Assembly (NCBI RefSeq): GCF_040939455.1
Contig: NC_134113.1
Coordinates: 14,432,501 to 14,496,500, forward strand
Reading direction: 5' to 3'
DNA from: Microcebus murinus
Lineage: Eukaryota; Chordata; Mammalia; Primates; Cheirogaleidae
Length of the DNA: 64,000 nucleotides
Part shown: positions 11,116-23,194 of the stretch, piece by piece
How positions within the stretch are numbered: the stretch's first letter is position 1
Layout of the letters: every line of letters starts with the position of its first letter
Notes under the pieces: model-generated
What the model saw: only the letters and a program-made list of their open reading frames with translations
Databases searched by the model: none
Told to the model about the DNA's origin: nothing
Program-made: the position numbers and the translations under genes

Positions 11116-12364
11116 CTTTGTCTCCACGGCTTCCCTCCAAGGACCCGCTGTCCCAGGCGGCCATCCCTGGACTGTCCCGTCTTCTAAATTGGCTACGTCC
11201 ATTCCTGAAGCCCAGACTGTCAGTGCTCGTTCCCTGCTGAGACGCCCTGTCCTCTCCCCCTTCCTCCGCCACAGAGATCAAAACCTGCTGTCCGCAGGGA
11301 CCCATCCAAGCCCAAAGTCCTCCCACAGCCACCAGGGTCCCCTCTTTTCTTAATGCCTAGGCCCCAGGGACCAGCCGTGCCTGGGGGCGCTTCCTCCAGC
11401 CTGGCCTTGGTATCCCACAGGCGAGCTGGGTCCCTGGGCGGGGGGACGTGGAAAATGGCCTGGCCGTGGTTTCGGAAGCCCCAGGCTGGAAACCAGGGCC
11501 TCTGCCACTCACTGTGGGACAAGGGACAAACCACTGGTCCTCAGAGCCCGTTTCCTCGGCCAACACCAGTCTGAGGGAGTTCACGGGTGTGTCAAGTCAG
11601 AAAATGAACACAAAGTGTTTCGTAAGAGCAAGAGCCGATGCTTTCGTTATTGCGACAGGCCTGGCACGAAGTGTGTTACATGATGTCAAATCCATTAACA
11701 GCCCTACAGGACAAAGTGCTCTCATTTCTCCCATTTGACAGATGAGGAAACCAAGATACACAGTGGAGAAGTCATTCCCCTAAAGTCACGGGCCCCTGTG
11801 CGGATGGGCTGGGTTAGACCCGCGGGTTGTGGGCTCAGAACAAACACCCTTGACCATGGCATCAGCAGTCAAGTGCTGGCCTGTATGTTTTTATCTGTGA
11901 CTGCCCTGGGTCTTGCGAATTCTGTGTGCATTACACAAATAGAAAATGAGAGTGAAACAAACACAGCAAAGTGGCAACTTCCCCGGATTTTTGGTTTATT
12001 TCTCTACCAGTAATATAATCAATGGTTGAGCCAGGCTGGGAAGTAAATAGGAGGGGAAGGTTAAGGAGGGTGTTTGCCAAACAGCTGTCGAAGGCCTGCG
12101 GGGCCTCTGCGCAGCCCCAGCTTCCTGCCCCAAACCCTGGAGCGCTGAGCCGCAGTTGGTTTGCTGTCAGAAAGCCTCAGGGCAGGAAGGAACCTAGGAT
12201 CATCTGGCCCATGTCCCGGTGTTCACGGATGAGCAAGCAAAGGCCCCGCAGGCCCCAAAGGGAAGGTGTCCTGGCCAAGGTCAGGCCGCGACTCCCCATT
12301 AATTTAGGGCTTATCGAACTCCGCACCACTCACAAACAGGGTCTCCTTTACCCATGAGCCCCTG
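11116..12364. other. GC-rich unclassified sequence with weak MIR fragments
   Basis: About 11475-11570 looks like a diverged sense MIR ('ggctggaaaccagggcctct', then 'gagcccgtttcctcgg'). About 11645-11830 looks like an antisense MIR. The remainder is unassigned. Overlapping open frames on both strands reflect GC-rich composition. Confidence 0.4.
11645..11830 (-). repeat. MIR SINE, antisense
   Basis: 'ctcccatttgacagatgagg' with 'aaaccaagatacacagtgga' and 'gaagtcattcccctaaagtc' is the reverse complement of the MIR core. The left part 'ttacatgatgtcaaatccat' fits the 3' half. Confidence 0.68.
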
Positions 12365-12430
12365 AGCCCTTAAAGAAGAAGTCATCTGCCCAAAGTCATA
12401 TGCTAGAAAATGTCAGGGCCGGGATCTCCA
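12365..12430 (-). repeat. MIR core fragment, antisense
   Basis: 'gaagtcatctgcccaaagtc' and 'tgtcagggccgggatctcc' match the reverse complement of the MIR core and its anticodon-side flank. Confidence 0.5.
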
Positions 12431-12894
12431 TGGCCTGGCAAGGGCTCCAGCAGCCACAGCACGCTGCTCCGTGGTGGGGCACAGCCCCACGTCCCGGTTT
12501 CCAGCTCAAGTTGCTTTTCCTGACACCAAGGTGCTGCCTGCAATGTCCTGGGAGGTTTGTCACCCCCCTCCTGCCACCACCACGTCCCTCATGGCCAGTG
12601 CTGGGACACCCAGGGCTCCACCCTGTGCTGGTGGCATGGAAGCAGGCCCGCTCACACAGCCCGATACCCCTGCATCGTGCAACGAGGCCACCAGTGTGGG
12701 AACTCCTGTAACCCCTTCTCTGGCCAGGGCAGCCCCTCTCTGCCCGTCTGAGGCATCTCTCTGGCGCCTGGTAAACCAATAGAAGGGTGACTGGCTCCTG
12801 GCCCTTCTCTATCTGACTTGTTTTTGTAGGAAGTAAATCTAAGAGCCAAAAACAAATTACTTGCCTCATAGGCTATTTATATGTCACCTGCCTT

Positions 12895-13165
12895 TGGTGA
12901 CAGAAAGGGCTCTGGCTTGGACAAAGCAGGCTTTAGAGTGGAGGTACTGGAGTCTGATTTCCCTGGGTTCAAATAATACATCACCACTTGTCTGCTGTGT
13001 GACTTTGGGCAAGTCATTTACCCTCTCTGGTCTCAGTAGCTTCATCTATAAAGTAGAAATCTTAACAGTACCCACGTCATAGGGTGGCACAAGGATTAGA
13101 TGAGATACTGAACGTAAAGCACTCTGATTCCTCGAACATAATAGCTGTTCAATAAAAAGTGCAGT
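12895..13165 (+). repeat. MIR SINE, sense, near full length
   Basis: 'ttccctgggttcaaataata', 'ctgctgtgtgactttgggca', 'ggcacaaggattagatgaga' and 'agctgttcaataaaaagtgc' follow the consensus order closely. Confidence 0.88.
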
Positions 13166-13654
13166 TATTATAGTAGCCCTAGGAAAGACATAGCACCTCT
13201 AAGGTTGCCCATTTTCAAAAGCCCAGAGTTACATCTGGTGGTTTCCTAAGGTCCTTCCTGCTTTAAGAATCTGTGGATTTACATGACTCTGGGTGAACTT
13301 TGATTCTCTTCTTCTTGCCTCTGAAGGAACTTTAGGATCTCCAAACTTAAGCCATAAGCAGAGCTATGCAGAAGATGTGCTCAGATGACTTAAGTGCCTA
13401 AAGAGACAAGGGTTCCAAGACAGGCACAAAACATGACACCTTGAACATCATCTGGCCTCTTAAGACATTTTAAAATGCCCCTTTGACTAGGGTTTGCATG
13501 AGGGTTGGAATCCGTGTTGCTGTTAAACTCAGAGCCAAGGTCAGCTCAAGGGCTCCGCAGTGGGCTATGCTGGGTGTACTGGGGTTTTCGGGTCAAGCAC
13601 GTCTGCATCTGGCTTCCCCTGGAGGAGTAGGGAACACACTCGCAGCCTGCAGAG
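13166..13654. other. Unclassified intronic sequence
   Basis: A short stretch near 13240-13275 ('taaggtccttcctgctttaa') may be a MIR-type tail. Nothing else is recognised. Confidence 0.45.
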
Positions 13655-13740
13655 GGGCCAGGACAAAGGGTCTGATCTTTATACTGACAGCGGTGAAACC
13701 CCATTGAAGGCTTTTAAGCAAAGGGAGTTCTAAGGGGGAA
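13655..13740 (-). repeat. L2 LINE fragment, antisense
   Basis: 'gaaaccccattgaaggcttt' and 'taagcaaagggagttctaa' correspond to the antisense L2 segment 'gggaagccattggagggttttaagcaggggagtgacatg'. Confidence 0.5.
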
Positions 13741-13984
13741 CTTTCTGCAGCTATGGGAATGTCCTAGTCCTGATCACATGGTGGCCACACAACTGCACAT
13801 GTCTGTAGACGTTTATCCATCTGCATTCTTTAGAAATACTCATTTTACTGCGTGTAATCTATACACCAGGGTTTTTAAAAAGAAAAGTGTGTCCCAGCTA
13901 ATCAGAGGCAGAACCGAGATGCAAATCCAGAAAGGTCCAGGATTAGGAGAGGCGAGTGAGGCAGGGTTGGATCCTGTCTTTGTT

Positions 13985-14150
13985 TAAAATGTTGTTATTT
14001 TGTTCATTATGGATGTACTTGCATTGATTTTCATTTCTTTAGATATCACATTAAAATATTTATTTTGATTTCTGACTTTGGCAGCACCTTCTGAAATTTT
14101 GATTTCATTTTCATTTCATCTCACTTTCATTTTGGTTTAATTTTCCAGGC
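13985..14150. other. AT-rich tract
   Basis: T-rich sequence with repeated 'atttcattttcatttca' and 'ctttcattttggttt' units. No retroposon structure is visible. It may simply be low complexity. Confidence 0.55.
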
Positions 14151-15640
14151 AAGGGTCTCACCCTCCTCACCCCGGCCCTGCCCCTGGTTATCCCACTCTG
14201 GTCCTTTCCAGGGCGCATGCTCTTGACCTCCCCACAGTGTGTTCTCTTGGTCAGTGTCGCCATCGGGATTCGAGGAGCAAAAAGATGCTTTCGACTGGGA
14301 GCTGGACAAGAAGGAAGGTTGCAAAGAGACCCGACCCCAGGGAGTGGCTCTGGCAAAAGACAAAGAAAAATGTTTATAAAGTAGTTAAATAAACCTGTGG
14401 ATGACACAAAAGAGAAAGGGGAGGTATTTGGGCCTAGGAAGCACACTCCCACCCACCAACCTCCAGCCATCGTGTCACCTGCCCGAGAAAGCCTGAGCCG
14501 TCTGTCCCAGAGCTGCCCCACCAGCCTGCTCTTGCAAGCCTCGTTCATTGTCACGTTCACGTGCTGAATGCGAACATTCTGATGAAGGTGTTTGTGTATA
14601 TCATAACAAGGGAAGCGCATGATTCTTTTCGTTACCTAGTGCTGGAGACTTTGCAAATGCTTTTCCATATGCTGCCCAGACAGCAGCTGGGCCTGTCTCC
14701 TTGCCTGTCAGGCCTAGATGTGATCTTCTTGGGCCTTCATTCATTTCACGATCTCCTGGTAGATTTGTGCAGATTCCTAGAAGATAGGGAAGGCTCCATG
14801 CCCACCTCCAAGGCTGCGGTTCTGCTATCGCTGCCCCGGACCCCACACTCACACCCTAAGCAATTTCTGAGTGTGAAGGATCTCACCAGAGATTGGGGGA
14901 GCACACTAGACAGGATCACGGCAGAGCTGGGGGCGTGAGGGGGCCTCACCTTCTTCTCAGGCTCCAAGCTCCCAAAGCTTCCCAGACTGCCTGGAGAGCT
15001 CTGGCTTCTCCTTCTAACAGGCAGAGCAATTCCACCTGCCCGGGTGTAGGAGCCCTGCTGAGTCCAAGTCCCTCCCCTGAGGGAGCCCAGCAGCTGGCCT
15101 GGGAGACCAGAGCCTCTTCTTCCAGAGAAAAGGCCCCCACTTTTCAATTGCAATTAGGAAAATTGAAAAACACACCAAAGCAAACATTCCCAGCAACAAG
15201 CACAGGTTACAGGAGGGAGGACCAGGCACCTTCAGCTCATCACTAAAGGTTTGAATGTCAGCTCAGGAATGGAGTGAAACCCCCAGGCTAGGACAGACGC
15301 CCCAGCTGCTGCCACCAGCCCCAGACGCCTCTCCCTGGGGCTTTGTCCTCCCTGTCTTCCCTCCCTTCTCCTTAATAGTCATCAGTTCACTTTGTGAAAG
15401 TAGAATTCAAACGTGTCCGTTACACAAGGACACTAAGTGGAACCTTCTAGAAACATGAACACCACAGGAGGAAGGGGAAAAGCCAAGGGACTCGTTCCCT
15501 CTACTGAGAGGCCTTTGTGGAACTTGTATCTTGCCCACCCACGCCCTCCAGAGCGCTGAGGGCCTGAGGCCAAGTGGGCGGCAGACTGGGGACTGTGCGG
15601 GCTCCCCGGCCCCTTGGGACGAATGCGCCTCTGCGTGTGC
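14151..15640. other. Unclassified intronic sequence
   Basis: About 1.5 kb with no recognisable repeat family or gene. Several open frames of 60-170 codons overlap on opposite strands (for example 14111-14620 minus, 14561-14938 plus), which argues against any being coding. Confidence 0.5.
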
Positions 15641-15950
15641 ACAGGTGGAGCTTGCTCAAGAAGGCGGGCTGGGGTCTGTGTGAGTCCCTGCGTCTGAGTG
15701 TCTCTGTGCTTGGGGGGCTGCATGTTTCTAGATGTGCGTATGTTTGCATTGGCCTGTCATGTGTGTGCATGTCCCTCTGCTGTTAGGTTTGGGTGGTGTC
15801 TTTGTGTACAGAGGTCTCAGCTTCTGGGGCTGCCCCTGCCTAGATACGATATGCGTGTGTCTGCATCCCCGGAAGTCTGAGGAAGGTGCCAGTAAAGGTG
15901 TGTGGGTGTGTTCTGCCTGCGGGCGTGTAGGTGTGCAGCGTGTGCAGGGG
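15641..15950. repeat. Imperfect TG-rich tract
   Basis: Repeated interrupted TG dinucleotides such as 'tgtgtgagtccctgcgtctg', 'catgtgtgtgcatgtccc' and 'gtgtgtgggtgtgttctg'. It is a decayed or expanded TG microsatellite region. Overlapping open frames here are composition artefacts. Confidence 0.6.
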
Positions 15951-17039
15951 CAGGGGTGCACTGGGGCTCGCAGAAGCCGCAGCAAATGTACACACTATCT
16001 GTGCAAAGCGAGTCATCTGTTTTCCTGGTTTTGTTTTTCTCCTCCCCATGGACTCCGGACCCTCCTTGAAAACAAAGGGAGCTTACAGCGCAGCCCTTCC
16101 TGTGTTCCCAAGCGTTCAGAAGGCCGCGGTGCACTTGAGCAGTGCCAGCGCGAATGCCCGGCCCTGGGCTGCTGCAGGAAGCCACCCGCCCGCCGCGCTG
16201 CCCCTCCCTCTTACATAATGAGGCTGGGCGGAGGTTGGGCAGGAAGGAGGAGCCTGCAGCTCCCTGCCCCCCAGCCTGAGCCGGAGGGGCCCCTCCAGGG
16301 GCACTGAGAGCCCATGAGAAGGCATGAGGGTAGCATTCGGGGGCTTTCTCCAAAGGCAAGGTTAGAGGGAGATGACACCTTCACATGGAAATTCTCACCA
16401 ACCAACGAGGTGTCCAGGGACCTCCCTCTCCATTGCACTAGGTCAGTTCTAGGCAGACACCAATATTTTCATCATTTCAGCACTCACTCACCAAATACCT
16501 ACTACGTATCAGACACTGGGAAAGATGAAACTGCTCACCCAGGACTGGTGTCCCCACCTCCCCACTCAGGGCACCCAGAGTCCTCCTCTATAACACCAGA
16601 AATTAGACTGGGTATCACCTAAGCCCCTTTCAGATAAAAAATGCTGTGATTCTCACGTGGCAAGTCCATGACCCCACGCCCCCTGCTTATCCCTTCTCTA
16701 CCGTGCCCTCCTGGAGCAGGTCAGCAGTGTCCCCTCTCTCCCTCCTCTGCCCGGGTGCTCACCGCTCTCCCGCCTACGGCCGTCCCTCTGCAAACCCTGT
16801 CCTCAGTCCTGTCCACTCAAAGGTGTCAATTCCCAATGAATTCTTCCCCCTTAGTCCACCCTTGCAAAGGTTCCCAGCCTCCATCTAATCCCAGCTCCTA
16901 CCAGGACAGTCAGAGCCCTCCCAGCCACGGCTCCAGCCCATCGTTGCAACCTTGGGTCCCTCGTCACCCCCACCTGCCTCTGTGCGCCGGCCAAGCTCCC
17001 CCGTGCGAGGCCCCCTCGGCACACGGCCTGTTCTCAAGC
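15951..17039. other. Mostly unclassified GC-rich sequence
   Basis: Locally CpG-containing sequence at about 16120-16210 includes 'cccgcccgccgcgctg' and then 'cttacataatgaggctggg'. An antisense L2 end may lie at about 16480-16545 ('caccaaatacctactacgta'). The rest is unassigned. Confidence 0.45.
16572..16657 (+). repeat. MIR-type tail, sense
   Basis: 'aattagactgggtatcacct' then 'aagcccctttcagataaa' and 'atgctgtgattctc' match the tail 'tagactagatgatctctaaggtccctttcagctctaaaatgctatgattc'. Confidence 0.55.
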
Positions 17040-17210
17040 CTCCCCCTCCGCAGCCTGGAACAGCCTTTCTCCCCACCCCCACCCCGACCAGTGCCCGTCC
17101 CTAGAGATCACAGTCATCCTTCCAGGCCCGACTCAAACACCCCTCCCTTCATCCTCTCCTGATTCCTCCCGTCTGCGCCCCAGTGGATGTGGGCTCTGTC
17201 TTTTTTGAAA
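17040..17210 (+). repeat. Possible L2 LINE fragment, sense
   Basis: 'cagcctggaacagcctttct' and 'ccaggcccgactcaaacacc', then 'catcctctcctgattcctcc', resemble L2 3' sequence in sense ('tgcctggaacgctcttcc', 'aggtctcagctcaaatgtcacc', 'ccttccctgatt'). The match is weak. Confidence 0.4.
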
Positions 17211-17309
17211 CCTTTCATACGATGCAGAATATTTGGCCTTGACATTCAGTTGTCTGCATCTTCGTCTATTCCACACAAGAAGACCTAGATCCTCAAACAT
17301 CAGGAAACG

Positions 17310-17470
17310 TGTCTTTCCCGCGCTTGAGTCCCCACGCGGTGTCTGTCGCACGGTTCAGTGGCCGGGCGCAGCCGTGGCGTGCAGCACCAGGAGCGGGCGG
17401 GGCAGCCTGGCTGCAGAGAACGAGGCACAGTTGGGCGGAGGTGGGCGGAGCGGAAGGGAGGAACCTCGGA
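17310..17470. promoter_or_regulatory. Small CpG cluster with Sp1-like boxes
   Basis: I count about 16 CpG in 160 bases, including 'ttcccgcgcttg' and 'ggccgggcgcagccgtggcg'. GC boxes 'gcgggcggggc' and 'aggtgggcggagcg' are present. It is shorter than a standard CpG island. No transcription start can be assigned from sequence alone. Confidence 0.35.
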
Positions 17471-17789
17471 CATCACAGCCAGGTGGTCATCTAATGGCTG
17501 TCCCCGTGATAAGCCTGAGGCCCCGAACATCTCCCGTACCCAAAAGGGCCTGAACTTGTGGAGAAAGAAAACAGATGCTAAAGTGGCCCATGTATTGCCT
17601 AGAGCACAACCTTTCCAAGGAACAAAAAGCAAGGCAGCGTCACGTGCCGAGGCCACGCTGGGCCAGGGAGGGCGGACTCGATGCCTCTGGGTCAGAGAGT
17701 GACCAAAGCCAGGAGGGAGAAGGAGTGGACGGTGACAAACTGGGGGGTGTGTCCCCTCTGTAAGGGCCTGGCCCTGCCTGCGGAAACGT

Positions 17790-17985
17790 GCCACACAGGT
17801 GGCCAGATCTAACCATTGCTCAAGAGAAGCCCATGTCCAGGTTTGTATAGGAAATCTTCCACTTAACAAATGTTGGCAACCTATCCAATTAACAGCAAAG
17901 CTCAACAACACTGGGTGGTCTCAATGAAACTGCTCTGTGGGCCACGTTCGGCCTGTGGGCTGCAGACCGAGACCCCTGCCTAGGT
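17790..17985. repeat. Possible hAT DNA transposon fragment
   Basis: The right edge 'gggctgcagaccgagacccc' with 'tgcctagg' resembles the hAT terminus that ends 'gtttgcagacccctg'. 'gggccacgttcggcctgtgg' resembles the 'ggcccgcgggcc' subterminal region. The left terminus is not found. Confidence 0.4.
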
Positions 17986-18204
17986 GCAAACCAGGTGACA
18001 GGGTGATGCAATTCTGACTGACCCCCTGCTGAGGCCCATTCCAAAATCTGCCGAACTAGAAAAAATGTCGAGTATTCTGATAAACGGACCCTGGGTGCAG
18101 AAAGGCAGCGGACAGGGTACAGGAGAATGTTTGGAATGTCTTCCTGGTCTGAAGCCAAGATCTTTGCGAACCTTGGGCGTCATGACCCAGAGGACAGTCA
18201 GATA

Positions 18205-18330
18205 GATGAGTCACCAACTTGCCGTATGACTTAGACAAGTGATTTCCTGTTTCTGAGCTGCAGGAAGGTTCTCTTTGTGCAATGACTGGGCTGGACTAGA
18301 ACACCTCTGAGGCGCCTTCCAGCTCAGGCA
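18205..18330 (+). repeat. MIR-family SINE, sense
   Basis: 'gccgtatgacttagacaagt' is the core. The tail 'ctgggctggactagaacacc' then 'gaggcgccttccagctcagg' is the 'ggactagatgacctctaaggtcccttccagctc' type also seen at 1.45 kb. Confidence 0.65.
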
Positions 18331-19369
18331 AAGGCGGCGCCAACCCTTGATTGTGCACAGACTTGGTCCCACGGTGGCAGGAGGGAATGCCTGTTGGCAA
18401 GGCCCAGACCTAGAAGCCTAAGAAGTGGGCCTCGCCCCTCTCTCACATGGCGGCTCCTTCCAGCAGGTGCCCAGCCACGGAAGGGCCAGCCCACGTCCTC
18501 ACAGCCCTGCCCTTGATCCTGGAGCAATAGCCAAACTCTATGCATAGGTGCGGCACAGGTGCCAACGATCAGAGAGCTGGTGGGCAGGTCCCTGGAGGTG
18601 CCAGATGATGGGAATTAGAAGGAAGTGGCCCACAGGAGAGGCCAGGGCAGCTGGAGTGGCAGGAAGGCACCCCAGTAAATGATGACCAACAAGAGCGAGA
18701 GTATCTCGATACTCTAATAAGCAGTGTCCCCGGGGCAGGTGCATATCCACCGAGTATCAGCTCAGCCCTTCTCAGCACGCCGCCCTTCCCGCGGACTGCA
18801 GGGCAGACCCGGATGCTGGCAACAGATGTGCAAGTGGACCCCCTCCCAGCCTCTGGGGGCCTCCCCAACACGCCTGCCTCACGCCAGAGCCCCCGCCCCA
18901 GGCCTCCTTGGGCATCGGCGAGGAGCAGGCAGCATTCCAAACCCTGACTTCATGCTGACCACCAAATCCCCAAGCCAGGGAGGGAGCAATGATGTCATCG
19001 TCCCCTCGTTTCAGAAAAGCAATAATCAGACTCGGAAGAGGATCAGCTTTCAAGGCAGAAGGCCAAACAGTTGATCTTGGCACGGGCCTCAGAGGATTGC
19101 CTCATGGAAGGCAAGGGCTGGCATGACCGCAAGCGTCATTTGTCACGGGCCAGGAGGCAGGAGTGTCCTTGGAGTGGGGGAAGCCTCGGAGACCCTGTCA
19201 AGATGGGGAATGTCGAAACAAATGAACATTAGTGTCACCCCTTCCCGTCAGAACCCTCTCTCGGGGAGGGAGGGGACCCCTCCACACTCAAGGAGAAGCC
19301 CTTTCTGACAGAGTGGTGCCACCCCACCCTGGAACCAAGTCCCCTCTTAATATTATAACGATGTCGCCA
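18331..19369. other. Unclassified intronic sequence
   Basis: About 1 kb of GC-rich, apparently single-copy sequence. No named repeat, RNA gene or plausible exon is recognised. Confidence 0.5.
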
Positions 19370-19475
19370 GTTTTCTCAATTCCAGTAAGTTCTATGAAAA
19401 CAGGGGCCTCGTTCACTGCTGTATCCCTGGCGTCGGTCGGGTAACGAGTTAAGAAATCAATCGATATTGGCTGAC
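19370..19475 (+). repeat. L2 LINE 3' end, sense
   Basis: 'gtaagttctatgaaaacagg' with 'ggcctcgttcactgctgtat' and 'ccctggcgtc' matches the L2 terminal segment 'gtaagctccatgagggcagggac..ttcactgctgtatccccagcgcc'. Confidence 0.7.
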
Positions 19476-19814
19476 AGGATGGCAAGGAGGAGCGAGGGAA
19501 CTGGGGAGTGGCGTGTCTGGACTCCAGGGAGCTGGAGGCAGATCGGGGTTCACCGGCTGGGCCCGGGGCGCGGGGGTTATGCGAAGACCACCCTCGGGTG
19601 GTGGAGATGCACATTATGTATTAAAAGGACCTATCTTTTGCCAACCTTTCACCGCCTTCTCCCATCGTTCACAATCTCACCTTTAGCTCGTCTTTAATCT
19701 CGCTCTTGACAGCTGTCGGGTCAACCTATTATGGTAATCGCAGTTGGAAAGGCTCCTTCTTTGGAAAAAATTTCAGAAGAACAAGTCTCCCTCACCACCA
19801 CCCACCCCTAAACT

Positions 19815-19925
19815 ACACTTCTGCTGTTCTCTGATCTCAGCTCGGTCACATCTATGACCCTGAGCATGTCACAGCCTCTCCCTGGGCCTCAGTTTCTCCT
19901 TTTGCATAAAACACAAGATAAGCTA
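19815..19925 (+). repeat. MIR core, sense
   Basis: 'gatctcagctcggtcacatc' and 'gaccctgagcatgtcacagc', then 'ctgggcctcagtttctcctt', follow the MIR core. Confidence 0.65.
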
Positions 19926-20854
19926 GAAACATCCAATGTCCTTAACTTGTAGGTAGAGTGTTTCAGCCTCCGTTAAGAAACAAAAGAAGACGTGGAGCCT
20001 CTCCCTGCAAAAATGCGACTCCTCACTCAGACATTTTGGCATTGCATTTCTTGAGGTCCTTTTGCAGCCCAGCAAGGGAGCCCGGGGGCAGAGCCTTTTG
20101 GACTTGCTGATCGGTAAGTCCCTCCCAGCTCGGACTTTCTGGAATGTGAACCAAAGTGTGGCTGTGAGAAAGCACATTCCAGCTGCCCTCCCCAGCGGCC
20201 ACACCGGGGTCCCCTCTCAGCGGCCCCTCAGGAACGAAACAGCCCGGGGCTTCCCTAACGGCCCCAAATACAGCTCCTGGTTTCCCCAAGACCTGGGTCT
20301 CAAATCAGTAAAGTCAGGCCTCACGGAAATGAGGCAGGAGGCAAATGGAAATGCGGGCAGCTCGACCTCAAAGGATTCCCCTCTTTTCTGCCTCTCTTCC
20401 CAGTTTGGTCTTTCAGGAGTTTGACAGAGGTGGGGACAGGGATCAGTGAGACGCTGAGATTTTTTTCTACGGAGCCCTGGAGAAGGAGATGGAGACAGGC
20501 CACACCATAGCGAGGTCGGGGACAGGGAGACAGGCCGGGGGACAGTGCTGAATGAGGGTGGGGCCTCGTGCGTTCTCCAGGACAACGTGGACTTTTCCAG
20601 CCTGTTGGTTTCCCAAAGCTATTTACAAAGCTGGACTAATCCAGCCCAGCTGTGCAGATTGTAAGCAAACAGGGCCTTTCGTGGGGTTCAGAGTCCCCAC
20701 CCCCAGCTCGTACTTACGGAGCTCACTCCACCCTTTCTGCGGCAGAGGAAATGAGGTGCCAAGGTCAGGCAGGAGAAGCTGACACCAATCTGTCACCACC
20801 CTCAGCCCCACCGGTGGGGACCCAGCAAGTCTCACCTGGGCATCAGGGTGGGCA
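19926..20854. other. Unclassified intronic sequence
   Basis: No family-level repeat is recognised. Mixed GC content; overlapping open frames on both strands have no known homology. Confidence 0.5.
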
Positions 20855-21060
20855 CACAGGATGCCTGCTCTGCCACTTCTTAGCTGAGTAAACTTGGGTA
20901 AGTTTCTCAATTTCTCTGAACCTCAGTTTCCCCATCTGCAAAATGGCCATAATATTACCTAACTTGTAGAGTTACCAGGTGGGATAAATGAGAAAATTAA
21001 AGTCAAAAAAATGCTGCAGTCAGTGCTTAACGCAGGGCCAGCACCTAATTCTGTGAATCC
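20855..21060 (+). repeat. MIR SINE, sense
   Basis: 'gcctgctctgccacttctta', 'ttctctgaacctcagtttcc' and 'ccatctgcaaaatggccata', then 'gcagtcagtgcttaacgcag', are all consensus segments in order. Confidence 0.85.
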
Positions 21061-22344
21061 TCTTGGCCGCCCCATGGCACCTTTCTCCTGCTCTCTGGAG
21101 TGGAGATTAGCACATATGGAGATGTTGGGCAAGGTAGAAAAAAGACACCCCTAAGAGGGAAATGTGGAAAAGGCAGCACTCCCTTCGGGCTGAGCAGCAG
21201 TCCTACCCCCAGGTGCATGGCCTGGCAGGATCCCTTTTCTCAACCCTGCAGCCAGGTGCAAACGGCAACCACAAAACCCAGGCCATCTTGCCTAACCTGG
21301 GTTGAGATGTTTTCTCTATTAGTGCTCCAGTCCTTTAGCTAAGTCATCATCCCTTCTAGAAGGCCTAACAAGGGCTAAAATTGGAGAAAGTCATTTTCAC
21401 TTTAGTATGAACGACTTCCTGATTCATTCTTGAAGTAACTGGGGTGACAAGATCGTGAAGTCACAGGTCAGAGAGGGCCTAGGAAAGAGGCAGAAAAAAG
21501 ACCAGGACCCCTCCTCACCTGGCCCTCAGCATCCTAACACAGCAGTACTCATTTCACACAAGTCGCACAGCAAAGGGAAGACTTCCCCAGCTTAAGCTGC
21601 TCTGTGCTGTGCCCAAGAGAATCTGGATGAATTTGGTGTAAATGCCTCTTACCCAGCCGTGTGCTCTTGCTCCAAAGTCCTTCTGCGTTAGCAGTTCACA
21701 CCATGAGTCTCTAACTGCTGACCAGCTTCAGCCACCAAAGGTGTTTTGTTTGGGTTATGGAACCTTTTAAACAATTTGAGCTAGAGTTCAAAAATTAGGT
21801 GAATTCATATCAAAATTCAGACATGCAGGTTCTCTTAAAAATTGAGAAGACCTGGCAACTTTGGGCCCTCCTTCTTTTGAGGCAACAACTGACCCCCTGA
21901 AACACGTAACATGCTCCTTGTTTTGCTCCAGTCCCCACCCCTCCCTGGTGTTCCCTCATACTGAGGCTACAGGTGGGTTGGCTTTAGCATTAGGAGAAAA
22001 GGAATTATGTCTTATTGACCATGGCTCTACCAAAGGGGGGGAACAAAAGGTAAACTGAGAGAATTCAATGAAATTGGAAGCTGCAGGGGTTTTTTGTGGA
22101 TATAGAAAAATAGTCCTTTCATGATTCATATATATATATGTATATATATACATATATATATCAAGTTTTTAGAATGCGCTGAGCTCTCTTCACTCAAAGC
22201 TTCCATAGGCATTTGCTTTTGACACCATGATCTCAATTTTTCTTTTATGTGGCAGTGCAGGCCTCTTTTTCTAAAGAACCGTGGAGTTTTAGAGCTAGAG
22301 GCAATCTTAGAAGCTTATCATTTTTTTCCAGTCAGATTTAAGGT
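21061..22344. other. Unclassified sequence with an AT microsatellite
   Basis: It holds the AT repeat at 22127-22161 and possibly an antisense MIR tail at about 22278-22340 ('agagctagaggcaatcttag'). No gene is recognised. Confidence 0.5.
22127..22161. repeat. AT dinucleotide microsatellite
   Basis: Alternating 'tatatatatatg' and 'tatatatatacatatatata' make an almost perfect palindromic AT repeat, likely polymorphic. Confidence 0.9.
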
Positions 22345-22860
22345 CTTTAACGTGTGTCAGTTAGCTATTGGTGTGTAACAAACTTTCCCAAAACTCAATG
22401 GTTTAAAATAATAAGAATTCATCATCGCTTGTAAATCTACGAGTAAGCTAAGGATCCCTTCTAACCTCCGCTGGACTTAGCGTTGGGGGCCAGCTGTGGT
22501 CGTGTAGGTAGCTCTGCTGATCTTGGCCGGGTTCTCGCCTGTGTTTGGGGGTCAGCAGGCTGTGGGCCAATCCTGGATGCCCTCGCCTGGGATGACTAGC
22601 CTCTCTTCCACAAGTCCTCTTGCCCTCCAGCAGGCTACCCCAGGCTAGTCCACAGAGCGGTGACAAGGGTCCAAGACAGAGCTGAAGCATGCAGTGTCTC
22701 TCAGGACCTAGGCTCAGCCCTGGGTCGGCATCACTCCTGCCGCACCACCTCGACCAAAGAAAGTCACAAGGCCAGCCCCGATTCCAGGGGTGGAGAAAGA
22801 GACACCATCTCTTGTGGGAAGGACCTGCAAAGTTGTGTTGTAAAAATCATGGACACAGGG
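22345..22860 (-). mobile_element. MLT1-like MaLR LTR, antisense
   Basis: 'gttagctattggtgtgtaac' then 'caaaactcaatggtttaaaa' is the reverse-complemented LTR end, reading TTAGTGGCTTAAAAC in better copies. The internal parts are diverged. The same end is seen at 3062, so the two are independent solo LTRs of related families. Confidence 0.55.
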
Positions 22861-23194
22861 AAGCCACTAATTGGGACCATCAATGCTATCAATCATGGTT
22901 TGGGATTGTATCTAGCACTGGTGGAGCCTATATTGATCAAAGCAAAGTTTGGGATTTAAGCACTGATAGCATGACACAATAGTTTCAACTGGGGCTGTCT
23001 TGGAAACTCCAGATGAAGGGTCATGCTTACACCTGCACGTGACTCCAACGCAGCCTGGCTCAGCAACCTCCGCTGAACACGTCTCTGTTGAGTATCTGAC
23101 CAGTTCCAAACCTGGTATTTCAGAACAGGGATGGAACTCCAGTACACATTTTGAGATCAAAGGCTGGTATTTATTAACAAGCCTTGGACTTTAT

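Noticed and set aside
16200..16320. Core promoter near 'cttacataatgaggctggg'
   Set aside because: There is no proper TATA box, and the CpG content is modest and local. No exon or donor follows.
17300..17911. 203-codon open frame on - strand
   Set aside because: It covers a CpG cluster and a probable hAT fragment, with competing frames on the + strand. No known domain.
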